DNA of 64,000 nt from Anas platyrhynchos. Taxonomy: Eukaryota > Chordata > Aves > Anseriformes > Anatidae. Within the stretch, counting starts at the first letter, position 1. Every line of letters starts with the position of its first letter. The stretch lies in assembly GCF_047663525.1 (NCBI RefSeq), contig NC_092590.1, positions 54,156,501-54,220,500 on the forward strand, read 5' to 3'. The notes under the pieces are model-generated. The model saw nothing but the letters and a program-made list of their open reading frames with translations. It did no database searches and was not told the origin of the DNA. This document shows, one piece after another, positions 39,183-51,640 of the stretch. Made by a program: the position numbers and the translations under genes.

Positions 39183-42100
39183 GACTTATGGCTTATTCAT
39201 TCCCCCTAGAAGTAAAGCTAAAAACCTAGAATTATTTAATCTGTATTCTATTAATACAAAACTAAACAACACATACTGCATTTTTTTTCCTCCTGATCAA
39301 AAGCACAAGTGGGAAACCTGGGTATATGTTTGTACCTGGAGGTAAAAATTGTAGAATTACAAGTATCTTTCCCCCTGTCACTCACCTGCATTTTTTTGGC
39401 ATGAAGACCTATCGCTACAATTTCCAGAATATCTTTTGTCTCCAAGTGGTCCAAAACTGTCCCTGGTATGGAATGTGAGGTAAGTGACAAAGACAGCAGC
39501 AGAATGATCAACAATGTAGCTGTTTTATTGAAGACTATATGAATAATTTATCATATATATTATGCATTTGTTCTTATGACTGCATAGCTTCAATGACATC
39601 AGAAGAGAAAGAACAATTCTATGACAAAAGAAGAAAACCAAGCACTTCCTTGAAACATGATAAAAAAACCTTGATTTGATGGTTGGGCTGCTGTTGTCTG
39701 AAGGGATCCTTATCATAGTGCGTGTTATGTAAGCCAGCACTGGCAGCAGAAAATAGTGGACTAAAAAACACTTTCAAAGAGATGTATACCTTTCATACAT
39801 TGAGTTTACAGAAAAAAAGATCACAAAAAATATGCAGAAAAGCATTTAGAGAGAACACAGACACCTAAATTCACAAGAACAGCTCAGAAAATTTCTGCTA
39901 TTATAGCCTCAGCTCTTGAGAACTGCAGAGCACAATTTCTAATGTCTTTGTTGTCATTTTCTGGATGAAATTCGTTGCAAAACAGAAATTCAGCATTCAG
40001 AAGCAAAGTCTCCTAAGTGTCCTGTTTGCTGGGCACACGTCTGTTTGTGCTCTAGCATTGTTGATGGACTCTTAATCGGCATTCATATACACAGAAAAAG
40101 TCCACTTTTGAGACTCACCATAAAGTGATTATCTGTGATAAAGGTGGTATCTTTTTATCCAGATGTAGAAAGCAGTGTAGGATATTGCTGATAGATCATA
40201 CCAGAGCATGCGCATTACTGGGAGATGAAAGGATTCAGGCACAGTAGGTCAAATTCTGGTGAAAACTCTGAACTGCCTCATGCAGACCATTTATGTTCAC
40301 ATGAGTTTTCCACATGGAAAACTGTATCTGATTTTCATAGAAGTTCTGAGATCCTGTGTATTTTTCTCTCAAATAATTGTGAAAACAAAATCAAAACCCA
40401 AACAAAACTCTTTTTTTATATAACACTATTTTTATTTTTTTTTTTACTTCAGAAATACACTCCAAGAATAACATGAGCATCCCACTTTCAGCTACTGTCT
40501 GTGCCATAGTAACATCTTGGTGACATAGCATTTATTGAAAATGACAGCTTGACGGATGACAGGGCAAGCCCTTTAATCCTTGTTTTTTATATCATAGTAA
40601 GTTCCACATCTGATGCCAGAGAACATTCGACTCACATAAACAGAGCCACATGCCCTATGAAGCTTTCAGATTCCTAAAGATACAATGGAGGTCTCTCTGC
40701 TACTGTAAAAAATACTATGCTCTCCTAGATGGTTAATAAAACATCTCTGGTATGATATATATTACATAATATAGCATCTTCCTTTCTTAAGAGCTAGACA
40801 GAAAGAAAATCAAAGGGTGTAAGAAAGAAAATGTCAGATTTTGAGGAGAAATTGATAAAAAATTCCTCCCATGCAACTGCCAGGAAACAGCAGCTTGCCA
40901 GTGTAAGAAACTACAAGAGACAAAATGGCCTTTTCAAGGAAGGGACACCTTTTCTTTATATCTTCATCTTTTCTTTATATTTCCAGTTTGCACTGCTTTC
41001 CCACAGCATTGATCACCATGTTCTTAATTGGATTCTGATGTACCAAGAATGCTTCCCATATGTAGATAAGTTTACAAAGCCAGCAATTTATTTTTTTTTT
41101 CCATAAGAATAAAGAACAACTGTACTGTGTCCATCTAGCCCAGCATGTTGTCTTGGAGAATTCAATGAGAGCAGTTAGCAGCAGAAACATACGGGAGAGT
41201 GGCAAAATGTCAGGAAAATGTTTTATTGCTCCCCCAGTACCACAGTAACATTTTGTATTTGCATTAAAAAGCCTCATCTTCCCTCTATCAGATGGTCCTG
41301 TTGCTTTCAGAAGCCTTGTAACAGCTATAGACTGTAAGATAAAGCCCAGCACAGCTTTGCAACTCTTTGTCATCTCACTAAATAGGTCTCTCATGGTAAA
41401 TGCCCCCCATTTAACTTTGTCTTCCCCTTCTTAAGAGCCCCTGTGCTGGAACATTAAGTTTGCCACACCTCCCCTTCTTCTCTTATATCTTCTTACACAC
41501 AGAGCTTAACACAACTCCTAGAGCACATAATAATACTGCTAAAAATGGTGATTTGGCCATAGGGTTGTGGAATGGGTGGAGAAGAGACAAGGGCAAGAAC
41601 AGCTCAAATTTTCAAAGAGCAGGTCAGGCAGAAAAAAGTGGAATGGGAGAGGAAAAGCTTTTGTGAAAGGCCCAGCTCCTCTGTCTAGGAGTAGCACGAG
41701 GGGAGGGGGGGAGGTTAATAGTCACAGTAGTCCATGAGGTACGCCCATTTATGTAGGCTACTGGGAAGGTTTTATGAGGGAAAAAGGAATTTAGCATGAT
41801 GGGTATCATTTGGTTTTGAATTGAAAGCAGCTGAAAGGATGGAGGTAACTCCCTTATTCTTAGTCAAAGAGCAGTAGACATTTCCCCAGAACTACCAGAG
41901 AAGGCCTTCATTAAGCAAGAGCAGTGATCTGTATGCAAAAAGAGTCCGTGCGATTTGTTCTCAGCGCACTCTTACTATACATCAGTGAATCAGTTAAGAG
42001 CTGACTCCTTCCATCCGTTTCTGCCTTCTGAAGTCACTTGTTTGTGGATTCATGCCTTGCCTAAATTGAAATCAGCAGGAACATCTACTCCTAGACATAA

Positions 42101-45100
42101 TCTGGCTGTGTCAGTTGCCAACAGCAATTACGGAAACTCATGGGGAACATTGGCTGCAAGTTACCGAAACAGATGTCGGTTGTAGCAACACAGGCATGAG
42201 ACTGAATTTCCGAATGCAAGCAGTCCTACGTGCCATGTGGAAGTTCCAACAGTTCCAGCCACAAATCAGACCAGCAGCTAAAAATCACACTTTGCAACCA
42301 CCATTCACATTCAGAACACTCCCTGATTTCATTTGCCTTCTAGAATCATATACATTTCTCAGTATGAAAATGCCTTTTTATTCCCTGTGCTGGGAACCTT
42401 ACCAGAGGTACAGAAAGCAGCAAGGTGAAGATGTGACAATAAACAATTAGAAACACAAGCTCGTTCTTACTACAGAAGGATAATCATCGTAGTAAAAAAA
42501 CTAATAAAATTGAGATCAATAATAGATGTAGATTTTTTTTTATCTATTGAATTTTAAAGAACACAGCAAGAAGCATTTCTGCTAGTTTTGTGTTGCCATC
42601 ACTCACAAATATGCACCCTTTTTAATTAATCTCTCTGAAAATAGGAAAACATTTTGAAAAATGCTGAATACACTGATCAATGTAATCCATAAGGGTATGT
42701 CCACTTCATGTTGAGATCTGGTCTGAGCCTCCCCCACCTTGTTTTCAATTCACAATCCTATTATCATGAGCCCAATCACCAATCTCCAAAGTAAAAAACC
42801 CTGTGGTGAGAACAACATTGACTTGGCAGTGTTTTAGCATAGCTTCATAAACAGCACCTATCAGGCCTTGGATCTACAATTCTTCTAATACTTTACAGAT
42901 CTGCAGGTCATCCCAACTCCCAGACTGTCTCTTCTACCCTCCTGATATATTCTTTGCCCCTCAGGGAAAGCTACAGGAGGTAATATGCAGCCTGTTTTCT
43001 GCATTATCTAAACATCCTAAGGGAGTGCTGGAGCAACCTCAAGAAAATAGTTCCCCATGTATTACCACTTAAACTGCTAAACGCAGTCAAACAGCTTGAA
43101 ACTTCTTAAGAGAGTTCAGCACAAAACACAAGTTTTCCACTAGCAAGGAAAACATTTACATCACTGATAAAATGCAACTTAAATGAAATGGGATGGGACA
43201 CTGTCATACATATTGTCTAACTTAATGAAAATAACCTGATTTTAAGCATACTGAAATGCCAATAAGCAGTATGACAGCTCGAGAAGGCTGGGACTGGTTT
43301 ATATGTAGTTTAACAAATTACTTGCTGAAAAGTATCTTTGGTGGTTTCTACATAGTTCAAAGCAACATTAGGAGAGGTTCTGTCCTTCCTGCCAGAGGAT
43401 GTCAAGCACGGTAAAGCCACAGAGAGGAACACTGTGAGAGGAAGGTGGAATGAAGATGAGTGTGATCTCCAAGGAGGACCCACTGATGATGGAGGGGCGC
43501 ATACACACATAGTCCATAAAGTCTTGCGTGCAAACTGTGTCAACCAAAGACCAGTGACATTCTGTAACTCCCTGTTTGGGTGAGTTGTTCAGCCATGATC
43601 AAATCATGCTTTCCTCCATGCCTACAGGGAGACAGGTACTCTTTTTGTCATATTGTCTATGGGTGCAACTCCAGCTGCTAAGAGCTCAGCAAACAGTAGT
43701 CATCCTAAGCATTTGCCCAGCTTTCCTGCCTTTCCTAGTTTGTGACTATGTGATTTGCCTCCCTGTGCCCCTAGAGGATATGGGAGATGCTGGAGTGACG
43801 GATCCTTTCTGTATGCTCTGCTTACTACTGGCATAGTTTCAAGCCTCCCTGATTGCCCACTAAGAACAACATTTAAAGCCACAGATCATGTCAACCACAA
43901 ATTTATTTCCCTTCCCAAACTGCACTATCCTTGAAGTGCATGAAGACATGCACAATTTTTCATATTCTGTCTTTTGTGACAGTACTACCCTACCTGTAGA
44001 ATATGAATAGATTTTATGGGTTTTGATATAAATGGGTTACATTCTATGTATTTTTAGATCTTCAAAAAAGAACACGTAAAAAGTGTGGCTCTACAAGGAC
44101 TTTGTTAAAGAAATCAAGGATGTAATATTAGAGAGTCAGGGACAATTCTGGCCTCAGGTCTTTCCACTCCTCTGCCTGCTGATCAACATCTCCTTAGCTT
44201 GAGAGGTGGCAACAGAAATCAGCTGAGCCAAACCAAATAATAGTCTAAAGCTGTTTATAATAATAAAAGATACTTTCTGGAGGCTTTATTATGTCCAAAT
44301 ATCCTCTCTTACTCCATGTTTCATCACATGACCACTCAAAACAAGCAGACTAAGATGTCTTTATGATATGTAAATAGATTTTTTTAGGGAATATTTAACA
44401 CTAGATATATAATAATTTATACCTCTTAAAATTCCAAATGATGCTAACAAATTGATGAAAATGATTGTACCTTTCAGTGACACAGTCTGATGGATGTTTT
44501 GACTGGCCTCAGGCTGGGGATAGGATGGGTGGAAACTACCACTGGCATGCGACTGGATTTTCATAGGAGACCCTCTGATCCTCATATGACAAAATAATAT
44601 TGAAAAAAATATATATATATGCATTTAGAGTGAAAAAAATAAAAATAAAAAAAGTTCATAATCAGGGCTCACCTTTAGATCACCCTTTTGTCTCTTGAAC
44701 TGCAAGAAGTAAGCACATACACAAGCACAAATAATACAATCAGCAGAGAACCACTTAGCCTCTGGGGACAGGCAGTCACTAGCGTCTGTAGGGATTAAAA
44801 AAAAGAATTCTCCAGGGAGAAGAATTTGCTTAGGCTTCCTCTGTTTTTTCATTTATTTTTAACAACCCCAGGTGGGGCAATGACCATTATCTTCCCTTTC
44901 AGGAAATAACGACCAAGGTAGGACCCAAGCTTCAGAAACCAAAAAAGGGATAACCCTTTTTTAAGCTCTACCTGACAATGCATTGTTACAGCTAAGTGGA
45001 TTCAGAAAGCCTCCAGTTAGAACGGTATCATAAAAAACATGAAGTCAATTCAGGTGAATACCCATCAGTAGTTTGCTACACATTCTGCAGACTCGGTGCA

Positions 45101-45429
45101 AACAGACATCCAGACTTCTGCTCAAGACTAGCCTGGCTAAATAGCCAACGTGAGAAAGGGTACTGAAATATACAAAAATAAGATTTTATATAATGGAAGA
45201 AAACAACTGGAAATATTATATATGAATTCCATTTTAGGGATTCTACACTTTTTATAAATATGTTTTTGTTGTTGTTTGAAAGGAGCAATGAGTAGATAAT
45301 TACTGCTTCATGCCAACTGCAGAAGCAAAGAAAGGAGGTAATAAGTAAAAGCCGTTGAGACTACGAGGTATTTAACGTTGAGTAGTTAACTAACTGATGC
45401 CTTGCTCTACCGAAAGCAGACTTTAAGGC
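39183..45429. other. Intergenic desert, no gene recognised
   Basis: AT-rich unique-looking sequence. The longest frame is 40975-41394 minus (139 codons) and was not recognised. A short (TA)n tract lies at 44,608-44,620. Confidence 0.65.
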
Positions 45430-45570
45430 AACAAAAACCTACGGAAGGCGGTGACTGGAGAGGAGAGGACCCGCAGGCACAGCAGCTCAGCGCCGCTCCC
45501 GTCGGCGCGCTCCGGGGCATGGCGCCGTCCGTGAGGCCGCGCTGCCCCCTGCCGGCAAACACGCTAAAAA
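45430..45570. promoter_or_regulatory. Isolated CpG-rich islet with CTCF-like motif
   Basis: About 140 nt of high-GC, CpG-dense sequence (CCGTCGGCGCGCTCCGG, GGCGCCGTCCGTGAGG) lies in AT-rich surroundings. On the minus strand 45541-45556 reads GCCGGCAGGGGGCAGC, close to the CTCF core. It could be a boundary or enhancer element, a weak promoter, or the remnant of a GC-rich insertion. No gene could be attached to it. Confidence 0.45.
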
Positions 45571-46099
45571 AGAAAATCTGCCAAGGATAATATTTGGAAG
45601 GTCTATTAATAAATACAAGAGAGGATAAGTCCAGAATACGTTTCTTGAAGCTGCTTTCCAACTCTGGTCTTTTGAAACTTTTTAAAAACAAAACAAACAC
45701 CCGCGCACACACACAAATAATAATATATTTTTTTAAATGCACCATTGTTTTAAATCTGTGTTTGGTTTTGTGCAAGCACAATGAAAGGGGAACACGTTCA
45801 TTAGCACCAGGGGGACTCTCCGAGTTTCTCAGTCTTTATAAATGGCATACACACAGACATTCCCAAGCTGACCCACAACAGGTGGCCTACGTATAAGCTA
45901 GTAAAACAGTTCACTGGCTGCAAAACCAGTGAGTCTATTTCATGTGTGCACAGCTGGGACGGGGTGGAGGATTGAACATACCCTGTATATTTCTGTGCCT
46001 GCATATCTCTGTAGCAACACCTCCTACTTCTGCTGCTTTCTCCCTGGCCTTGTGCAGCACATGGCAATATGCCTACAGCCCGTAAGAGAGAGCTTTTAA

Positions 46100-46430
46100 A
46101 AACATCTCCTCAGATCAGCAGCCTCTGCTGGATACTTAGTGCTGCAACCCCCTGTCCACAGTGGCTGCCGACGTAGTGCAGGATGCCCACACTCAGCAAA
46201 CAACAGCAAGGGAAAGCCCCAGGGGACAGGCCGGGCATCTCCACATCCCGAGTTGCACGCAACACCTCTACCTGCTGTCCTGCACTGCCCGCAGTGGAAA
46301 AATATTTTAGATGGAGCAGTCAGCACTGGGGTCAGGCCCTCCTGTTCCTCTGTACTTCACCCTGGCTTCCCTATCCTTTCAAAACATGCTGGCAGGGGAG
46401 GCAGAGAAGTGCAAGCAGCTGTCTATTTGC
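46100..46430. other. GC-elevated segment with overlapping short ORFs
   Basis: This segment is richer in GC than the desert around it, and several frames on both strands stay open for about 75-100 codons. Open frames on both strands at once are what GC-rich noncoding DNA produces. No splice sites or known domains were recognised, so no gene is called. Confidence 0.4.
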
Positions 46431-49062
46431 CTGACAGTATATTGTGACACCGGACTACAAATACACTACGTGCTTGCGTTGTGATTTCCTGAGAGGAGAT
46501 GATCAGAGTATTGATTTCCCCATTATGCATGCAGTTAAAGTGGAAAGTCTGTTCACGTAAGAACCTGAAATGACCGATGCTAGCTAGGTTTTGGAACACT
46601 GCCACCTGGGCTGCCATTCATCTGACTACATATTCATGTATTCACTCCACATAAACATCCACATTAAGGTTATTCACATTTTTTGGAAGATGTTTAAGAT
46701 TAATATGAATTCAACCACCCAGAACAGATGCCTTATTTCCCCCCATCACTCAGCAGATCCCATTCTAGAAGTCCAGGCCTGCAGACGGTGGGAATCAGCC
46801 CCCCCCACCATGCTTTAATCAGGCTGCCTAACTGGGCAGATAGGAGTAAGCACACTGAGCAAATGCCCATATCCAAATCCCTTGTCATTCACTCTTGCTC
46901 CTTCTCAACAACTGTCACTATAGCCCTTGCAAAAAGGCCTCTAAAACAATCAGTCTTCATGATGTATAAAACTTTTATGAAGCATGAGACCAACCAGAGA
47001 TTCTCTGTAGATCAAATAAATAAATTAATTAGTAGTGGCTTCCCATCAGATAGCACTTGAAGTAAGGGCACAAATTTCATCTTAGACCTGTGAAAGACAC
47101 TGCACTTGGTACCTTTTCTTTCTATTGTATGCATTTCAACCCAGGTACATTCCTGGAAAGGCTCAATCATTCACTGCAGGAAAGGAGTGGATTAGGAGAT
47201 AAGAGACAGATGAGAAAGGACAGAGTTGGAGAACATCTAAGCTATGCACTCTGAAAGGAATAAACTTGGACAACAGCTGAGAGCACTGCCAGAAGTTTCA
47301 CTCAGCAACGTCCTTGAGGACATCAAGAATGTCCCATGCTACAGGGCAGAGCCAGACACAGATTTAGGCACTCGTACCTACGAGGCAGCCAACACTCCTG
47401 TCAGTAACAGGGGCAAGATCTGGTCTGCAGGGGATGTAGGAGGCAGCTGTGCCTGCTGGTTCAGGCAAAGAAGCTTGAAAGAGATGCTTAGGGAGAAACA
47501 TCCTGGTACTGCAGACATATTAGAAAATGATCATCAGCTCTCTTTATGTGGATTAATGAAGCTGTACTGAGTAGGAAACTCCAGCACTGAATGGAAGAAC
47601 TGAAGAATTTTCTAGCAAAATAAGGTAAAATGGTGATGGTATGATACTTACACCATGCACCTCCCTCCTCATCACCTTGAATGCTTACTCTGTAGAGATT
47701 GACTCTTACATCCACAACCAGCTGGTGCTGCGTAACTGCCTGTTTTAGTACAGATTGTACCAGAATCCATGTTAGAAACAGCACATGGTGAGGAGAACGA
47801 AAACTGAAAACAAAAGCACAGGGTGCTAATTGGCAAAAGCAGCCGTTGGTATTTTCATGGTATCACAGAATCTGACGTTTCCTATTTTTACTGGAAAGTG
47901 GATCCAGTTGGATTGCTGCATAAAGCACAAACCCAAAAGACATTGCATGCCATACACTCCCCGGCTCACAGAAATGTGGTGAGACCTAACAAAGCGTGTT
48001 TGGAGGAAAGCTGTGACAAGCACAGGGATGCTTTGTGAGCAGTAAGCAATGCTTCCAAGTGGATTCAGCCCCTTCTTGTTTATGTCTGGAAGACAAATGA
48101 AGTTATCAGAAATACATTAATCTTCAGTCACAGAAATACAGAAGTCTAATTGACCCTATGGCATTAAACAGAGTACCTGGGGCAACTTCTACTCTCTTCA
48201 ATTCTTTCAAAGCTCCAAAAATTTTTTGCTGCATGTCAGTTTAGTACAATGAACGTAATTGCTGCCTGTTCCACAAGCCTGTCGAATTTTTAGTATACTA
48301 TGCAATCTGTCCTTGCAAATCTCCCTGTGACTTCCAGGCATTGGCTAACCATCAGGGACTTGAAGAGAAAGCACTGGGTCACTGCGTGACTCTCTGTGGG
48401 ACTGTAACCAAAATTTGGGCAGCTTTTTCTGAATCCCCAGTTTTCTGCAGGCTGAGCAGATCCAAATTTTTCAATTGCAAGGTGCACTCTGTGCTTATTG
48501 AAACCTAAGTGGACCTGCAGAGATGAGCTGGAAATATTTCGCACTCTGGGTATCTGCAAAATGGTGACCACTTGTTTCAGCTCTACTAAGGCTGACATTA
48601 AAAGGAGGTCCCTCAGCTAGTCCCTCCTAGATGGGCATCTGCTCATGGTGCTTGATCAGTAAGAAAGATGGGAGACTATTCTGAAGTGCCTACATGGTGA
48701 TATGTTATTATAAATAGTCCATTAGAGTCACATTAGAGTTGTTTCCCTTCATGGGCCTCAGCGTTGGGCAGGTTCCTTTATTCTTTGAACTAAAAAGGAG
48801 GGAATCTGACAGGATAACTACTTTGTTAAAAAATTGGATTCAGCCTTCAAAGTTCAAGTGACCCTACTCAGGTTAAGTTCAATGCAGCTTGGTTACCATT
48901 GAAGTACACCAGTTTAAATTCTTAGTCACAAGCCAGACTCCTAAACATTTGGACATTTAAATAAAGCTAACACAAAAAACTACCTGCTCATAGTGGATAT
49001 ATAAAAATCAGATCACCATGACTAGTAAATGATTTAATAATGAACAGAAGGGCTCGTTAAGA

Positions 49063-49100
<38 letters not shown>

Positions 49101-50637
49101 CACAGTTCCCAGAAGCAACAGAAGAAACACTGACATTTTAAGTAATGTGACAGAGAGATTTTAAGAAATCTCTAGTCATGCTACTCAAGGGGCTGAAACC
49201 TAATAAGGACTAATTAAGACTTCACCTAATTGCCTGCAACAACTCAGTGTACGTAGTGAATTTTGCATCTACTAACAATTAGAAGGGAAAATCTAAAGAA
49301 TTACTTGGGGAAAAAGTCGCCCTACTACCCTACCCATTAGGATACTGACAAGGAGAGGTAGAATTGAACATAGTCACAAAAGATGAGAAATTTGTTGGAG
49401 AACATGTCTAGAAAAAGCAGTTGATAATTCTGCCATGTTTGCTAAAAGGCAATAGGTTGTTTGGAATTTAGAAACAGCAAGAAAAAGCACAAGAAGTTCC
49501 AACAGGTGAATTGTGTATTCTCTGACCTCCACAAAAATATGCAACACGGGGAGCCTATTATCTGAATTTTATTATTATAAAATAAATATTATCTGAAAAG
49601 TGCTGAACATAGTGCAATCTGAAGGTGCAGAAACCAGCAGAACTTGTCTGAAAGATCTGATTCTTACAACAACTTCTGCAGAGTGATAAACAAAGTCAAT
49701 GGACTATAGTAGGAATAGATGGTAGGGTCATAACTGCAAGGTAGGGCTAGGAATGGGATCAAAGAGATGGGAATATTGAGAGAAAGTTGAATGACTTGGG
49801 AATGCCAAGGGAAACAGAGGTAACACTAAGTGATGTTTTGTTCTGAATAAATGCATTAAATAGTCTGCTGTATACAGATGCAGTTTACCTTGAAAACGTT
49901 ACGCATGCTCCACATAGGTAGGAAAGAACAGAACAGAAATGTATGGACAAAATTTGGTTGTTACACAGGATCTGAAAATCACAACCTCCACAGTAATATT
50001 GTCTAAAATATTCCTGGCAACACTGAGAGAAGCGGAGGTTCAGAGCATGATTCAAGAAATGGCATAAGAAAAAGCATTCTTTGTGGCCCAGGAAACTTTG
50101 AAATAAATACTATAGGAAGAACAGGCATGAGCAAAATCAAAGGGGTGAGAAATTGCTGATATTTGAAAGTTAAATTCAAATAAAATATTTTAGTTTCTGC
50201 TAAGCCCCAAAGATTTAAGATTTATTTTTGTCCTGAAGTTGCAAACGAACCTTCTAAGACCTTGGCAAACTGTTAATCCTTCCATACTACCATGCTGCAG
50301 CGAGATTACCAGAAATACATATAATTGCTCTCATGTGAACATGACTCCTGATTTTTAAGTTTTCCCCCACTTCTACCAGCTTCCCTCACTTTAATCACAG
50401 TGATTTTCTTAGGCAGTTATACTCCTGCCCAGTAGATTTACCCTGGTCTTATAAGACCAAGATTCTCAATGAACCCTATAGCACGTACACATAGACACAA
50501 TAGCGCTGCTTGCTTTTTCCTTTTCTTCAGTTTCCCCACTCGGTTTTGAAGCACCCTTCAAGATGAGGAGCCCTGTCCCAACCAGCAACACCCACCATAT
50601 CATAACTGTTCAGAATACAGACCAGCTACGTGTATAA
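46431..50637. other. Intergenic, upstream flank of GNPDA2, no gene recognised
   Basis: AT-rich with the 33-nt poly(A) at 49064. A 108-codon frame at 47244-47570 lies in a slightly GC-richer patch but has no recognised domain. Confidence 0.65.
49064..49096 (+). repeat. Poly(A) run, 33 nt
   Basis: Thirty-three uninterrupted A, the longest homopolymer in the window, lie in the desert upstream of GNPDA2. Confidence 0.97.
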
Positions 50638-50780
50638 ATCGTAGAATCATAGAATGGTTCGGGTTGGAAGGGACCTTAAAGACTCTGACTCCCCACCATA
50701 GACAGGGATGCCTTCCACTAGATCAGGCTGGCCAAGGTCCCATCCAGCCTGGCCTTGAACACCTCCAGGGGTGGGGCAAA
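50638..50780 (-). mobile_element. CR1 LINE 3' terminal fragment, reverse orientation
   Basis: The segment starts with TAGAATCATAGAATGG and GGGTTGGAAGGGACCTTAAA, the reversed CR1 3' end. It continues through a match to CCATCCAGCCTGGCCTTGAA and then breaks off abruptly at about 50,780. It lies 220 nt from an oppositely oriented CR1. Confidence 0.92.
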
Positions 50781-50999
50781 TCTGCCTTTAAACCAGAAAG
50801 AAGAGAAAGCAGTGGTTGCTGTACCCATTATTTTCACAATAACAATTATCAGCAGCTTTTACCACTGCCTCAAGAAAGTTCAAGTGAAAGGAGTTGAAGT
50901 AAAAAGAGCAGTTTCCCTCCTGAAGACCCCAGAGCTTCCCTAACAGCCCTTTTGCCCCAGACAGTGGCTCTGAACAAAAGCCTCACCATAGGGCCCTAT

Positions 51000-51287
51000 G
51001 AGGAGAGCTGGGGGTCAGCTCCTTCTCACAGATAAAAGCGACAGGACCAGAAGGAATGGCCTCCAGTTGAGCCAGGAGAGGTTTGAGGTTGAAAACGAGG
51101 AGACATTTCTTCCCAAAAAGAGCAGTTGGGCACTGGGACGGGTTGCCCAGGGAGGTGGTGGCGTCACTGCCCCTGGGGGTGTTTAGGGAAAGGCTGAACG
51201 TGGTGCTTATGGACACGATTTAGTGGGTGACACTGGTGGTGGTGGAATGGTTGGACCAGTTGATTTTGGTGCTTTTACAACCTCTGA
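51000..51287 (+). mobile_element. CR1 LINE fragment, sense orientation, abutting the GNPDA2 CpG island
   Basis: The segment matches the CR1 3' region: GACAGGACCAGAAGGAATGG, a block around GGGTTGCCCAGGGAGGTGG, and a tail near GTTGGACCAGTTGATTTTGG. The terminal octamer repeat is missing. The sequence passes directly into CpG-island sequence after ACAACCTCTGACGG, so the 3' tip has been lost or overwritten. Confidence 0.85.
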
Positions 51288-51640
51288 CGGCCCGCCCCGC
51301 CGCAGCCGCTGCCCCGCCGCATGCGCGGAGGCTCGGTCCCGCCCGCCCGCTTCCGCTCCTCGCCGGCTGCCTCCGGGTCGCGGCCGGCCTGCGGAGGGGC
51401 GGCGGTGGCGGCGGCTCCATCGCCCTTCTCCCGCTGCCGCTCGGCACCGCTGAGGCCTCTCCCGGGGGTGAGCGGCGCCGGGGCAGGGGCGCATTTGGTG
51501 GTGCGGGGGGAGGATTGGGCCCGGGCTGCGGTGGAGGCGGTCGGTGGGGCCGTAGGTGTGTCTGTAGGTCTGTCTGTCCCGCGGGGGCCCGCCTGAAGCG
51601 CCGTTCTGGGGCCGCCCTTCTCCTGTTTAACATCGCCGCG
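51288..51640 (+). promoter_or_regulatory. GNPDA2: CpG-island promoter of GNPDA2
   Basis: A sharp jump in GC and CpG content stands out from AT-rich flanks, about 0.85-1.2 kb upstream of the first coding exon. There is no TATA box. Visible elements are an NRF1-like core GCATGCGC at 51319-51326, Sp1-type GC boxes (CCCGCCC) around 51337-51348, and an ETS-like CTTCCG at about 51351. This is typical of a dispersed-start housekeeping promoter, which is an inference; the exact transcription start cannot be read from sequence. A CR1 element ends at its upstream border. Confidence 0.85.
51320..51467 (+). other. GNPDA2: Candidate noncoding exon 1 of GNPDA2 (5'UTR)
   Basis: Exon 2 begins with a splice acceptor 41 nt before the ATG, so an upstream untranslated exon must exist. 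Within the CpG island the best early donor is GGGG followed by GTGAGC at 51468. A second strong donor, CAAAG followed by GTGAGT at 51762, could give a longer or alternative first exon. The 5' boundary is only a guess. Confidence 0.4.

Noticed and set aside
47244..47570. 108-codon ORF in the GNPDA2 upstream flank
   Set aside because: No domain, no splice or promoter signals, and no match to a family I recognise.
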